A stretch of DNA of 64,000 nt, taken from Roseomonas marmotae. Its GTDB lineage: Bacteria; Pseudomonadota; Alphaproteobacteria; Acetobacterales; Acetobacteraceae. This document shows, piece by piece, positions 1 through 9,171 of this stretch. The notes beneath the pieces were generated by a model. It worked only from the letters and a program-made list of their open reading frames with translations. It ran no database searches and was not told the origin of the DNA. Where the stretch lies: NCBI RefSeq assembly GCF_017654485.1, contig NZ_CP061091.1, forward strand, positions 3,478,501-3,542,500. Direction: 5' to 3'. The position numbers were made by a program, and so were the translations under genes. How positions within the stretch are numbered: position 1 is the stretch's first letter; each line of letters starts with the position of its first letter.

Positions 1-30
1 GCCCGCAGCCAGAACGCGAACAAACTTCAT
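1..30 (-). CDS. N-terminus of an exported protein (partial, runs off the left edge)
   Basis: Only the first ten codons lie in the window, reading MKFVRVLAAG. A basic start followed by hydrophobic residues looks like the beginning of a signal peptide. An AGAGGG ribosome-binding site sits about 11 bases upstream on the minus strand. It follows COQ9 in the same direction after about 150 bases. The function cannot be told from this fragment, and the call rests on the start context alone. Confidence 0.4.
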   Translation of the reverse strand, partial: MKFVRVLAAG

Positions 31-184
31 CGCGGCCGAAATCCCTCTGAGGTTGCGGGCGAAAGCGGAACTCACTCTCCCGTGCTCGCTTCTACACTAC
101 TTGCGCAGGGCTTGCGAAGGGGTCACGCGCAGCCGGAAAATTCCATGAGTGGAGTGGCTTGCAGGCACTTGCCAAGATCAGGCT

Positions 185-772
185 TCAACTTCGCTTCGCC
201 GGCCGCCCCTGCCAGCGCGCCAGATCCTCCAGCCGCCGGTCCAGGAAAGACAGACTCTCCTCCAACCCCGGCGCCGGCTCGCGTAGCCAATAGGCCAGGG
301 TCGTCGTGTGGATAGCCGCCAGGGTGAGCCGGCGGCTATGGCGGGAGAAGCCGGAAGAGGTATCGCCCGCTGCCTGCCACATGGCATCGGCAGTGCGGGC
401 GGCGCAACGCCCGGCGGCGGCGGCATTCCAGGGGAGGGCCAGCAGCGCCACGGCGCGCCGCTCGGCCTCACGCCAAGGCGTCATCCAGAGAAGCCGGGCG
501 GCGATCAGGGCACGGATGCGCGCGGGCGTCCGCAGTGCCTCCAGCGGCCCGGCCGTCACCACCATCTCGCGGTCGGCCAGGTCGCTCCAGGCCTCGACCA
601 TCCCGACAGGGCCGCGCGGGAAGAGCCATTCGGCGGCCTCAGGCGGCTCGCCCAGGTCGGCCAGCCCGGCGCGCAGGGCGGAGACGGTCCATCCCCGCGC
701 CGGCACATGCGGCAGCATGGCGCGCAGGGCGGCGTCACGCGCGGGGCTCCGCTCCGGCACGGCGGTCATCAT
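185..772 (-). CDS. COQ9 family protein
   Basis: A 195-residue homologue of the ubiquinone-biosynthesis accessory protein COQ9. In eukaryotes COQ9 binds lipid and presents intermediates to the hydroxylase Coq7; the bacterial role is inferred. The C-terminal half carries the family signature: GDTSSGFSRHSRRLTLAAI, then a LAYWL stretch and a FLDRRLEDL helix. Its first ATG overlaps the deformylase stop codon by four bases (ATGA), which suggests translational coupling. A second ATG follows immediately, so the start is uncertain by one codon. No other ubiquinone gene lies nearby. Confidence 0.85.
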   Translation of the reverse strand: MMTAVPERSPARDAALRAMLPHVPARGWTVSALRAGLADLGEPPEAAEWLFPRGPVGMVEAWSDLADREMVVTAGPLEALRTPARIRALIAARLLWMTPWREAERRAVALLALPWNAAAAGRCAARTADAMWQAAGDTSSGFSRHSRRLTLAAIHTTTLAYWLREPAPGLEESLSFLDRRLEDLARWQGRPAKRS

Positions 773-1326
773 GTGCCCTGCTGGCCCGCGTCGGGCTGGC
801 CCCTGGTGGCTTGGCCGGTGCGGATGGCGGCCTCGCCGCCGGCGGCGCGGGCCAGTTCATCGGTGAAGCCGAAGAGGCTGAAATCCCGCACGCGCATCGT
901 ATAGAGCACGCCGTCCAGATGGTCGTTCTCATGCTGCATCACGCGGGCCAGCAGGCCCTCGGCCTCGCCTTCCACCGGCTCGCCATCCAGGTCCAGGCCG
1001 CGGAAGGCGACGCGCTCCGCCCGCGGCACGCTGGCGCGCAGCCCGGGGATGGAGAGGCAGCCTTCCCAACCCAGCGAATCGGGCGGGTCCAGGAGGACGA
1101 TCTCGGGGTTGATCAGCGCCGCCACATCGTCGCCGTTGCGCCAGACAAAGAGGCGCAGCGGCACATGCACCTGCGGCGCTGCAAGGCCCAGGCCTCCGGC
1201 GTCCAGCATGGTCTCGGCCATGTCGAGGATCAGCCGGCGGATCTCCGGACTCGTGGGGTTCTGTACGGGTTCGGCGCGGCGAAGCAGGACCGGGTGGCCC
1301 ATGCGGGCGATTTTCAGGATGGCCAT
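769..1326 (-). CDS. def: Peptide deformylase
   Basis: Removes the formyl group from N-terminal formyl-methionine of nascent proteins at the ribosome; a metal-dependent enzyme. All three family motifs are visible from the chosen start (MAILKIARMG): GLGLAAPQ near residue 46, EGCLS with the metal ligand Cys90, and QHENDHLDG with His132, Glu133 and His136. The 185-residue length is normal. The open frame continues 36 codons further upstream, but that extension has no family similarity. The usual partner fmt is not adjacent; COQ9 follows with a four-base overlap instead. Confidence 0.95.
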   Translation of the reverse strand: MAILKIARMGHPVLLRRAEPVQNPTSPEIRRLILDMAETMLDAGGLGLAAPQVHVPLRLFVWRNGDDVAALINPEIVLLDPPDSLGWEGCLSIPGLRASVPRAERVAFRGLDLDGEPVEGEAEGLLARVMQHENDHLDGVLYTMRVRDFSLFGFTDELARAAGGEAAIRTGQATRGQPDAGQQGT

Positions 1327-1542
1327 GGGGCACCGATCTGGCTGGTGATGGGAAAGAGAGTCTGTCCCCAAAGAAATGGTTGCGCCAGCCATGCGGGGAA
1401 GGGCTTTTCCTTCCTGGGGTGCCCGTGCTAACACGGCGCGCTTGCACGGACCCGGCAGGAGCCGGATGCCCGTGCTGTTCGCTTTTCACTTCACCCGGCA
1501 TTCATCGGCTGCCGGACCCAGGCAAAGAGGATACCGCACAGC

Positions 1543-1746
1543 GTGCAGGTCGTCGTTCGGGATAACAATATCGATCAGGCCCTGAAGGCCCTCAAGAAGA
1601 AGCTGCAGCGTGAAGGCGTCTTCCGTGAGATGAAGCTGCGCCGGCACTATGAGAAGCCGTCTGAGCGTCGTGCCCGTGAGGCCGCCGAAGCGGTCCGCCG
1701 CGCCCGCAAGGTTGAGCGCAAGCGCCTGGAGCGCGAGGGCTTCTGA
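1543..1746 (+). CDS. rpsU: 30S ribosomal protein S21
   Basis: A 67-residue, very basic protein of the small ribosomal subunit needed for normal initiation. The sequence opens [20 protein letters not shown] and ends with an arginine/lysine-rich helix, as expected of bS21. The start is GTG, with an AAAGAGG ribosome-binding site 12 bases upstream. It stands alone between the divergent deformylase and the RND operon and is followed by two hairpins. Confidence 0.97.
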   Translation: MQVVVRDNNIDQALKALKKKLQREGVFREMKLRRHYEKPSERRAREAAEAVRRARKVERKRLEREGF

Positions 1747-1791
1747 TCCCTCTCCGCCGGGCTTTGCCTCCGGCGGACTGAACTGCCGATG

Positions 1792-1828
1792 ACCGCGGGG
1801 CGGGCCTTCATGGCCCGCTCACCGCGGT
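1792..1828 (+). terminator. Hairpin downstream of rpsU
   Basis: ACCGCGG pairs with CCGCGGT and GCGGGCC pairs with GGCCCGC around a TTCAT loop, with a short internal bulge and a few T residues after it. A smaller hairpin, TCCGCCGG/CCGGCGGA, lies at 1753-1777. Together they plausibly end rpsU transcription, although the T-run is weak. Confidence 0.5.
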
Positions 1829-1910
1829 TTCGTCATGTTTGCACCTCACCCGGCCCAGCCGCTCCCTGACGGGCGGCTTCCGCCGGGTCCGGGCCAGATT
1901 CTCGCGAAAT

Positions 1911-1927
1911 TGTTACGGAATGTAACA
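1911..1927. promoter_or_regulatory. Candidate operator upstream of the RND efflux operon
   Basis: TGTTAC-GGAAT-GTAACA is a perfect six-base inverted repeat in otherwise GC-rich sequence, 30 bases before the proposed adaptor start. Position and symmetry suit a repressor site, for example one of the TetR family that commonly governs RND pumps. No regulator gene is adjacent, so the binder is unknown. Confidence 0.4.
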
Positions 1928-1957
1928 CCGCCTATGCCGTTGCGCAGGTGGGCCTTA

Positions 1958-3097
1958 ATGCCGTGGTGCATGAAGGCATCGCGCGCGTCGATCTCCATGC
2001 TGGCTGGCCTGATCGGCGCCAGCCTGTTCCTGCCCCCCGGCCGTCTGCTGGCTCAGAATGGGGGGCAGCAGGGCCTCCCGGTGGTGACCAGCCCCGCCTC
2101 CCGCGGCCCCATGCCGCTGGAGATCGCCGCCAATGGCAATGTGGTCGCTGAGTCCGTCGTCAACGTGCGAAGCCGTGTCGATGGCCAGATCCGGGAAGTG
2201 CATGCCCAGGAAGGCCAGCGCGTGAAGCGCGGCCAGCCGCTCTTCACCCTCGATACCCGCATGGCCGAGGCGCAGCTGGCACAGCAGGAAGCCCAGCTGG
2301 CGCGGGACCGCGCCCTGGCCGCCCGCGCCCGCGCCGACGCCACCCGCTATGCCTCCCTGCGCGGGGAGGGCTTCGCCGCCACTCAACGCTACGAGCAGGC
2401 CCAGGCCGATGCCGCCTCCGCCGATGCCAATGTGAAGGCGACCGAGGCGCTGATCGCCCAGACCCGCCTGACCATCGACTACGCCACCATCCGCGCCGAG
2501 GCCGATGGCCGCCTGGGTGCCCTGCCGGTGGATGCCGGCAACCTCGTGCGCAGCAGCGAGGGCACGGTGCTGGCCACCATCACCCAGATGGACCCGATCC
2601 AGGTGCAGTTCTCGGTGCCCGAGCGATGGCTGCCCGAGATCAGGGATGCCATGGCCTCCGGCACCCCCACCGTCACCGCCCGCGCGCCCGGCGACCACCA
2701 CGGGCCGGCCGAGGGCAACCTGACCTTCGTGGACAGCCAGGTGGATACCACCTCCGGCACGGTGCAGCTCAAGGCGCGCTTCGCCAATGCCGAGAACCAG
2801 CTCTGGCCCGGCCAGTATGTGAATGTGGTGCTGGTGCCGCGGGTCGAGCCGCAGGCGCTCAGCGTGCCCGTGCAGGCCGTGCAGACCGGCAGCCAGGGCC
2901 GCTATGTCTATGTGGTGGACCATGAAGGCCGCGCGCGCCGCAAATCGGTGGAGCTGAGGCGCGTCGTCAGCGGCCGCGCCGTGCTGGAAGCCGAGATCAA
3001 CGCCGGCGACAAGGTCGTGATCGAGGGCGCCCAGCTTCTGACCGATGGCGCCCGCGTTAATGAGCGGACGCCCCCCGCCAACCGGCCGCAGAGCTGA
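1958..3097 (+). CDS. RND efflux periplasmic adaptor (membrane fusion protein)
   Basis: Bridges an inner-membrane RND pump and an outer-membrane channel. After a signal-like segment (ISMLAGLIGASLFLPPGRLLAQ region) come the barrel-sandwich/lipoyl half (VRSRVDGQIREVHAQEGQ), an Ala/Arg-rich helical hairpin, the second lipoyl half (TIRAEADGRLGALPV), a beta-barrel and the membrane-proximal domain. The start at 1958 is chosen because AGGTGGG lies five bases before it; the frame is open from 1835, and ATGs at 1934 and 1970 are alternatives. The permease follows nine bases downstream. No outer-membrane factor gene is present, so the pump presumably borrows one encoded elsewhere. Confidence 0.9.
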   Translation: MPWCMKASRASISMLAGLIGASLFLPPGRLLAQNGGQQGLPVVTSPASRGPMPLEIAANGNVVAESVVNVRSRVDGQIREVHAQEGQRVKRGQPLFTLDTRMAEAQLAQQEAQLARDRALAARARADATRYASLRGEGFAATQRYEQAQADAASADANVKATEALIAQTRLTIDYATIRAEADGRLGALPVDAGNLVRSSEGTVLATITQMDPIQVQFSVPERWLPEIRDAMASGTPTVTARAPGDHHGPAEGNLTFVDSQVDTTSGTVQLKARFANAENQLWPGQYVNVVLVPRVEPQALSVPVQAVQTGSQGRYVYVVDHEGRARRKSVELRRVVSGRAVLEAEINAGDKVVIEGAQLLTDGARVNERTPPANRPQS

Positions 3098-3106
3098 GCC
3101 CCGTCC

Positions 3107-6100
3107 ATGCACCTCTCGGAATTCTGCATCCGCCGCCCGGTCATGACCGGGCTGCTGGCCGTGGCGGCCGTGCTGGGCGGAATCGTTGCCTATTTCCAGA
3201 TGCCGGTCGCAGCCATCCCGCGCGTCGATTTCCCCGTCATCTCCGTCTCCGCCACCTTCCCCGGCGCCAGCCCGGAGACCATGGCGAATTCGGTGGCACT
3301 GCCGCTGGAGCGGGAATTCTCGACCATCGCCGGCATCGACCAGATGAGCTCGATCAGCGGCCAGGGCACCTTGCAGCTCACGCTGCAATTCGTGCTGGGC
3401 CGCAATATCGACGCGGCGGCGCTGGATGTGCAGTCGGCCCTCAGCCGCGCGCAGCGGCGCCTGCCCTCGGAGATGACGAACCCGCCCAGCTTCCGCAAAT
3501 CCAACCCGGCCGACGCGCCGGTGGTGCTGCTGAACCTGCGCGGCGGCGACGTGCCGCTCTACCGGCTGAACGAGGTCGCCTCGGTCATCGTCGCCCCTGC
3601 CCTCTCCCGCATTCCCGGCGTGGCGCAGGTCCTGACCTTCGGCGAGCAGAAATACGCCGTGCGCGTGCAGCTGGACCCCGAGCGGGTGGCCGCCATGGGC
3701 TTCGGCTTCGATGAGGCGCAGCGCGCCATCGCCGCCGCCAACGGCAATACCCCCGTGGGCACGCTGGACGGTCCGCGCCAGCAGCTGACGCTGCGCGCCA
3801 ACGACCAGTTGCAGGACGCCGCCGAATTCGGCCGCCTCGTCATCGGCGGCCGCCCCAATGCGCCCATCCGCGTGCAGGACGTGGCGCGGGTGGAGGACGG
3901 GGTGGAGGACAACCGCCGCGCCGCCTGGATGAATGGCACCCGCGGGCTGACGCTCGCCGTGCAGCGCCAGCCCGATGCCAATACGGTCGAGGTGGTGGAT
4001 GCCGTGAAGGCCGCGCTCCCCGGCCTTGCCGCGGCCCTCCCCCCGGGCGCAGAGCTGACGGTCATGCTGGACCGCTCCGTCTCCATCCGGGATGCGGTGC
4101 ATGACGTGCAGCACCACCTGATGATCGCCATCGGGCTGGTGGTGCTGGTCATCTTCCTGTTCCTGCGGAAGCTCTCGGCCACCATCATCCCGGGCGTCGC
4201 CGTGCCCATCTCGCTGGCCGGCACCTTCGGCGTCATGCACGCCATGGGCTACGGCATCGATAACATCACCATGCTCGGCCTGACGCTCGCCGTCGGCCTG
4301 GTGGTGGACGATGCCATCGTGATGCTGGAGGCCATTGTCCGGCATATGGAGGAAGGGATGAAGCCCATGGCCGCCGCCATCCGCGGCGCCAGGGAAGTCG
4401 GCTTCACCATCATCTCCATCACCCTCTCGCTGATCGCGGTCTTCCTGCCCATCCTGATGATGGGCGGCGTGGTGGGCCGTGTCTTCAACGCCTTCGCCGC
4501 CACCGTCAGCCTGGCCGTCATCTGCTCCTGCATCGTCTCCCTGACCCTGACGCCGCTGATGGCCAGCCGCCTGCCCGCCCATAGCAAGCCCGGCCGCTTC
4601 GACGCGGCGCTGGAGCGCGGCTTCCGCGCGGTGGAACGGGGCTATACTTGGCTGCTCGACCTGTCGCTGCGCTTCCGCGCCGTGGTCTGGCTGGCCTTCC
4701 TCGCCTCCATCGGGCTGTCCGTCTGGCTGGCCATCACCATCCCCAAGGGCTTCTTCCCGATCGAGGATACCGGCCTCGTCAGCGTCTCCACCGAGGGGCC
4801 GCAGGATTCCTCCTTCGACGACATGAGCGTCCGGCAGGCCCATGTGGCGGAGATCCTGCGCCGGCACCCGGCGGTGGAGATGGTGAATTCCTCGCTCGGC
4901 GTCGGCGGCGGCACCCAGGCCATCAACCAGGGCCGCATGTTCGTGCAGCTGAAGCCCCGGGCCGAGCGCCCGCCGGTGACGGAGGTGTTGCAGCAGATGC
5001 GCCGGCAGACCGCCGGCATCCCGGGCATGCGGGTCTTCATCAACCCGATCCAGAACCTGAACTTCGGCGCCCGCCAGTCCCGCACCCTCTACCAGTACAC
5101 CCTGCAGGGCCTGCGGGCCGACGAGCTCTATGCCTGGGCGGAGCGCATGTCCGCCTCCCTGCGGGGCCTGCCGGAGCTGCAGGACGTGAATACCGACCTG
5201 CAACTCAACGCGCCCATCCTCTCCGTCAATGTGGACCGCGACCGCGCGGCCTCCCTGGGCGTGTCGGTGGATCAGGTGCGGCAGGCGCTCTATTCCGCCT
5301 TCGGCGCGCGGCAGATCAGCACCATCTTCGGCGCCTCGGACAGCTATTCCGTCATCCTGGAAGCCCTGCCGCGCGACCAGCAGGATGAGAGCGGGCTCTC
5401 CAAGATCTATCTCCGCAGCAGCTCGGGCCGGCTGGTGCCGCTGGCCGGCATCGCCACCATCAGCCGCACGGTCGGCCCGCTGACGGTGAACCACCAGGGC
5501 CAGCTGCCCTCCGTGACCATCGGCTTCAACACCGCCCCCGGCGTGGCGCTGGGCGGTGCCACCAATGCCATCGCGCGGATGGAACGTGAGCTGGGCCTGC
5601 CGCCGACCATCGTCTCCGGCTATGCCGGCACGGCGCAGATCTTCCAGCAGGCGCTGGCCGGCCAGGGCATGCTGCTGCTGGCGGCGGTGCTGATCGTCTA
5701 TGTCGTGCTGGGGGTGCTGTACGAATCCCTGGTGCACCCGCTCACCATCCTCTCCGGCCTGCCGGCGGCGACGGTGGGCGCCCTGGCGACGCTCTGGCTC
5801 TTCGACCTCGACCTCTCCGTCATCGCCGTGATTGGCGTGCTGCTGCTGATCGGGCTGGTGAAGAAGAACGCCATCATGGTCGTGGATGTGGCGCTGGAGC
5901 GGCAGCGCGCGGGCGACGACCCGCTGACGGCCGTGCGCATGGCCAGCATCATCCGCTTCCGCCCGATCATGATGACCACCCTGGCGGCCGCCGCCGGCAT
6001 CGTGCCGATCGCCGCCGGCTGGGGCACGGCGGCCGAGCTGCGGCAGCCGCTGGGCCTGGCGGTGCTGGGTGGCCTCGCCGTTTCCCAGGCACTGACGCTC

Positions 6101-6196
6101 TTCGTGACGCCGGTGCTCTTCCTGGCCTTCGAGGGTCTCTCCCGCCGCCTCACCCGCCGGGCCCCGGCGGATGAGGCGGTGGCGCCGGCCGAGTAG
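3107..6196 (+). CDS. RND family efflux permease (HAE1/MdtC-like)
   Basis: A 1029-residue proton-driven inner-membrane pump subunit that exports drugs or other hydrophobic compounds through a tripartite complex. It has the classic two-fold layout: a transmembrane helix at the N-terminus (MTGLLAVAAVLGGIVAYF), a large periplasmic porter loop, a six-helix bundle, then the repeat. Proton-relay residues are visible: Asp401-Asp402 in GLVVDDAIV and Lys919-Lys920 in GLVKKNAIMVVD. The sequence most resembles MdtB/MdtC-type drug pumps rather than metal pumps. It is co-transcribed with the adaptor. The substrate is not predictable from sequence alone. Confidence 0.93.
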   Translation: MHLSEFCIRRPVMTGLLAVAAVLGGIVAYFQMPVAAIPRVDFPVISVSATFPGASPETMANSVALPLEREFSTIAGIDQMSSISGQGTLQLTLQFVLGRNIDAAALDVQSALSRAQRRLPSEMTNPPSFRKSNPADAPVVLLNLRGGDVPLYRLNEVASVIVAPALSRIPGVAQVLTFGEQKYAVRVQLDPERVAAMGFGFDEAQRAIAAANGNTPVGTLDGPRQQLTLRANDQLQDAAEFGRLVIGGRPNAPIRVQDVARVEDGVEDNRRAAWMNGTRGLTLAVQRQPDANTVEVVDAVKAALPGLAAALPPGAELTVMLDRSVSIRDAVHDVQHHLMIAIGLVVLVIFLFLRKLSATIIPGVAVPISLAGTFGVMHAMGYGIDNITMLGLTLAVGLVVDDAIVMLEAIVRHMEEGMKPMAAAIRGAREVGFTIISITLSLIAVFLPILMMGGVVGRVFNAFAATVSLAVICSCIVSLTLTPLMASRLPAHSKPGRFDAALERGFRAVERGYTWLLDLSLRFRAVVWLAFLASIGLSVWLAITIPKGFFPIEDTGLVSVSTEGPQDSSFDDMSVRQAHVAEILRRHPAVEMVNSSLGVGGGTQAINQGRMFVQLKPRAERPPVTEVLQQMRRQTAGIPGMRVFINPIQNLNFGARQSRTLYQYTLQGLRADELYAWAERMSASLRGLPELQDVNTDLQLNAPILSVNVDRDRAASLGVSVDQVRQALYSAFGARQISTIFGASDSYSVILEALPRDQQDESGLSKIYLRSSSGRLVPLAGIATISRTVGPLTVNHQGQLPSVTIGFNTAPGVALGGATNAIARMERELGLPPTIVSGYAGTAQIFQQALAGQGMLLLAAVLIVYVVLGVLYESLVHPLTILSGLPAATVGALATLWLFDLDLSVIAVIGVLLLIGLVKKNAIMVVDVALERQRAGDDPLTAVRMASIIRFRPIMMTTLAAAAGIVPIAAGWGTAAELRQPLGLAVLGGLAVSQALTLFVTPVLFLAFEGLSRRLTRRAPADEAVAPAE

Positions 6197-6244
6197 CGCC
6201 GGCCGGACGGCCGCGGCCCGGGGCGCCCTGCCGGGCGGGGTGCC

Positions 6245-7696
6245 TCAGATTCCGCGCCGCCGCCCGGTCACAATACCCTCGCCAGCCTCCGGCGGCAGGC
6301 GCCAGCACAGGGGGGCGGAGAGTGCCATCAGCAGCGCGCCCATCAGGAAGCCGGCGCTGAAATCGGGCATCGCCGGCGACTCCCGCCCCGCCACGGATAC
6401 GCTGACCTGCACCACCGCCGCCGCCACCGCCACGCCCAGCGCGCTGGAGAGCTGCTGGGCCGTGCCATAGAAGCTGGTGGCCGCCGAAAGCTTGGGCTGC
6501 GGCACATCGGCATAGGCCAGGGTATTGGTGGTGGTGAAATGGAGGCTGCGGAACAGCCCGCCCACCAGCAGCACCACGAAGATCGCCGCCATCGGCCAGC
6601 CCGGCCGGAAGGCGGCGCAGAGCGCCACGGCCGACGCGGCCAGCAGCGCGTTCCAGATCAGCACATTGCGGAAGCCGAACCAGCGCAGCGCGGTCTGCGC
6701 CATCGGCTTCATGACGAAGGCGCCCAGCGCCGTGCCGAAGCTGACCATGCCGCTCTGCGAGGCAGAGGCGCCGAAGCCAAGCTGCAGCGAAAGCGGCACC
6801 AGGAAGGGCACCATGCCCGCGCCGATGCGGAAGAATGTGCCCGCCACGGTCGTGACATGGAAACCGGGGATGGAGAACAGCGAGAAGTCCAGCGCCGGGT
6901 TGCGCACCCGCAGGCAATGCCGCACCGCCATCACCGTCAGCACCGCACCCAGCGTCAGCATGCCGACGGGGATGCCCGGCGGCACCAGCCCGCGCCCCAG
7001 CGTCTCGAAGGCGAACATCAGGCAGGCCAGGGCGGTGCCCACCAGCGCCAGCCCCGGCACGTCCGGCGGTGGCGGCCGGATGCTCGGCAGCCGCGGGATG
7101 ATGCGCCAGACCAGCACCAGTCCCAGCAACCCCACAGGCAGGTTGATCCAGAAGACCGCGCGCCAGGACACCAGGTCCGTCAGGAAGCCCCCCAGCGGCG
7201 GGCCCATCACCGGCCCCAGCAGCGCGGGCATGGACAGCCAGGTGGTGGCGGTCAGCAGCTCGTCCTTCCTCACCCGCCGCAGCAGCAGCAGCCGGCCCAC
7301 CGGCACCATCATGGCGCCGCCCAGCCCCTGCAGCACCCGCGCCGCCACCATCTCCGCCAGCCCCTGCGATAATCCGCAGAGCGCGGAGGCGATGGTGAAG
7401 GTGGTGATCGCCGCCATGAAGACCTGCTTCGCGCCGAAGCGGTCGGCCATCCAGCCGCTGAGGGGGATGAAGACGGTCAGCGCCACCAGGTAGGAGGTGA
7501 TGGCGACGCCCATCACCAGCGGGTCCTCCCCCAGGTCCCGCGCCATGGCCGGCAAGGCGGTGGCCACCACCGTGCTGTCCAGGTTCTGCATGAACAGCGC
7601 GCTGGCGACGATGGCCGCCACCACGCGGGCATCAGGGTTCCGCGCGGCGGGGGGCGCGGAAATCGCGGGCGGGGGAGGCTCGGTTTCCTGGGACAC
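6245..7696 (-). CDS. MFS drug exporter, DHA2 (EmrB/QacA) type
   Basis: A 483-residue, many-helix membrane protein of the major facilitator superfamily, expected to export toxic compounds by proton antiport. The first helix pair carries NLDSTVVATALPAMARDLG, the DHA2 motif. Motif A follows as GWMADRFGAKQV, and motif C is seen as LLGPVMGPPLGGFL. It converges on the RND operon with only 48 bases between stops. Upstream on the same strand, 50 bases away, is the adenylate-forming protein, so the two may share a transcript. A proline-rich cytoplasmic N-terminus precedes helix 1. Confidence 0.9.
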   Translation of the reverse strand: MSQETEPPPPAISAPPAARNPDARVVAAIVASALFMQNLDSTVVATALPAMARDLGEDPLVMGVAITSYLVALTVFIPLSGWMADRFGAKQVFMAAITTFTIASALCGLSQGLAEMVAARVLQGLGGAMMVPVGRLLLLRRVRKDELLTATTWLSMPALLGPVMGPPLGGFLTDLVSWRAVFWINLPVGLLGLVLVWRIIPRLPSIRPPPPDVPGLALVGTALACLMFAFETLGRGLVPPGIPVGMLTLGAVLTVMAVRHCLRVRNPALDFSLFSIPGFHVTTVAGTFFRIGAGMVPFLVPLSLQLGFGASASQSGMVSFGTALGAFVMKPMAQTALRWFGFRNVLIWNALLAASAVALCAAFRPGWPMAAIFVVLLVGGLFRSLHFTTTNTLAYADVPQPKLSAATSFYGTAQQLSSALGVAVAAAVVQVSVSVAGRESPAMPDFSAGFLMGALLMALSAPLCWRLPPEAGEGIVTGRRRGI

Positions 7697-7746
7697 GGGT
7701 TACGCCTCCGTCTGGCCGGGGGCCACGGGGGGTATCCCTGCCCGTC

Positions 7747-9171
7747 TCATGCCTCGGCGGCGGGCATCAGGGCCAGCGCGGCGGCGGCCTCGGCCGGCGC
7801 TTCCGGCAGTTGCTCCACCATCACGATCCGGTCCGGGCAGCAGGGCGCGGCCAGGGCCTCGCGGCAGGCCGCCAGCAATATGCCTTCCTCGGCCGGCGCA
7901 TCCGCCACCGGGCGGATGAAGGCCACCAGCAGCCCGGCCGGAGTGCCGACCGCCAGCGCCTCCTCGACCCCCGGCTGACGGGCCAGGAAGCGCGCCACCG
8001 CAGCGGGCGAGACCACCATGCCGTCCCGGCGGAAGGCGCCATCCGCGCGTGGCCCGGTCAGTTGGAAGGACTCGCCAGCCAGGGCGGCAGGCAGGCCGGT
8101 ATCCAGGAAGCCATCGGCCGTCAGTGCCTCTCCCCCCCCGCAATAGCCGGCCAGCAGGCTGGGCGCCCGGATGGCCAGCGCCTCTCCCTCCAGCCGCAGG
8201 CTGGCGGGATGGACAGGGCGGAAGCCCGCCTCCTCGCGCAGGGCGAAAAGGCCCTGGGTCTCGGCACTGCCCCAGATCTCGCGCAGCGGCAGGCCGGGCG
8301 CCTCCACCGGGCCGGCGGCGCCGGCGAAGGTCAGGGCCGCATAGGGCCGCCGCGCCACCATCCCGCCCAGGGCCGCCAGATCAGCCGGCCCGGCCAGCAG
8401 ATGCGTGGCGCCATGTGCCCGTGCCAGGGAATCGGTGGCCGTGGCACCGGCCTCTTCCTGGCAGAGCAGGCGGGCGCCGGCGGAAAGGGCGGCCAGGGCG
8501 GCGGCCAGCGCATCGGGGCTGGCGAGGGAAAGGGCGGGCAGTACGGCGGAAGCCTCATCCAGCCCCAGCGCCGTGGCCACCGCCCGGCCATGGCCGGTCA
8601 CGCTGCCCTGGCGGTGCAGTGCCAGCCGCGCCTCTCCCGCCGGCAGCGCCAAGCAGACGGCCTCGGGGGTGGCCTCCACCGCCTCGCGCTCAGGCATGGC
8701 GTCCAGGCTCTTCCAGGGCAGCACCGGCAGGCCGGCCAGGGTCGCGGTGCCGCCGGCATCCAGCCCGATCACGCAGCGCAACGGCGCCCGCGCCAGCTCC
8801 AGGCCCGCGGACAGGCGCTTCGGCAACTGCCCCCCGCCATCCCAGCTGACCGCCACGGCGGCGGCGCGGGCGCGGGAGAGCAGCGTCGCCAGATCCTCCA
8901 CGCCGCAGCGGGGGTCGAGCGGCACGGCGGTGGCGCCCAGCCGCGCCAGGGCCAGCAGCAGCACCATGAATTCGGGTCGGTTCGGCAGCAGCAGCGCCAC
9001 CCGGTCCCCGGGCCCGATGCCCTGCCGCGCCAGGCCTTCCGCCACCCGCCGCGCCTGGGCGGCGAAGGCGGCGCGGCTCAGGGGCGGCCGGCTGAGCGAG
9101 ACCAGCGCGGCGGCCTCGGGCCGCTCCGCCGCCAGGCGCTCCAGCAGGCCGGGCAGGGTGTCGGCGCTCAT
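7747..9171 (-). CDS. Degenerate adenylate-forming (AMP-dependent synthetase/ligase) protein
   Basis: 474 residues with the ANL-superfamily fold: N-terminal GIGPGDRVALLLPNRPEF, an IWGSAETQG segment (A5 motif, near 299-307) and a small C-terminal domain. Several catalytic motifs are missing. The Ser/Thr/Gly-rich phosphate loop, normally TSGTTG-like, reads LHRQGSVTGHGRA (185-197). The TGD of motif A7 is TGL (358-360). The C-terminal A10 lysine region reads LPEAPAEAAAALAL. Ordinary acyl-AMP chemistry is therefore doubtful. The start at MSADTLPG is preferred over an in-frame ATG 12 codons earlier. It is divergent from the gamma-glutamyltransferase. Confidence 0.75.
   Translation of the reverse strand: MSADTLPGLLERLAAERPEAAALVSLSRPPLSRAAFAAQARRVAEGLARQGIGPGDRVALLLPNRPEFMVLLLALARLGATAVPLDPRCGVEDLATLLSRARAAAVAVSWDGGGQLPKRLSAGLELARAPLRCVIGLDAGGTATLAGLPVLPWKSLDAMPEREAVEATPEAVCLALPAGEARLALHRQGSVTGHGRAVATALGLDEASAVLPALSLASPDALAAALAALSAGARLLCQEEAGATATDSLARAHGATHLLAGPADLAALGGMVARRPYAALTFAGAAGPVEAPGLPLREIWGSAETQGLFALREEAGFRPVHPASLRLEGEALAIRAPSLLAGYCGGGEALTADGFLDTGLPAALAGESFQLTGPRADGAFRRDGMVVSPAAVARFLARQPGVEEALAVGTPAGLLVAFIRPVADAPAEEGILLAACREALAAPCCPDRIVMVEQLPEAPAEAAAALALMPAAEA

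Noticed and set aside
1955..5737. A 1260-codon minus-strand open frame
   Set aside because: It is antisense to the RND adaptor and permease genes, is very His/Gly/Arg-rich, and has no family resemblance; long antisense frames are expected in GC-rich genes.
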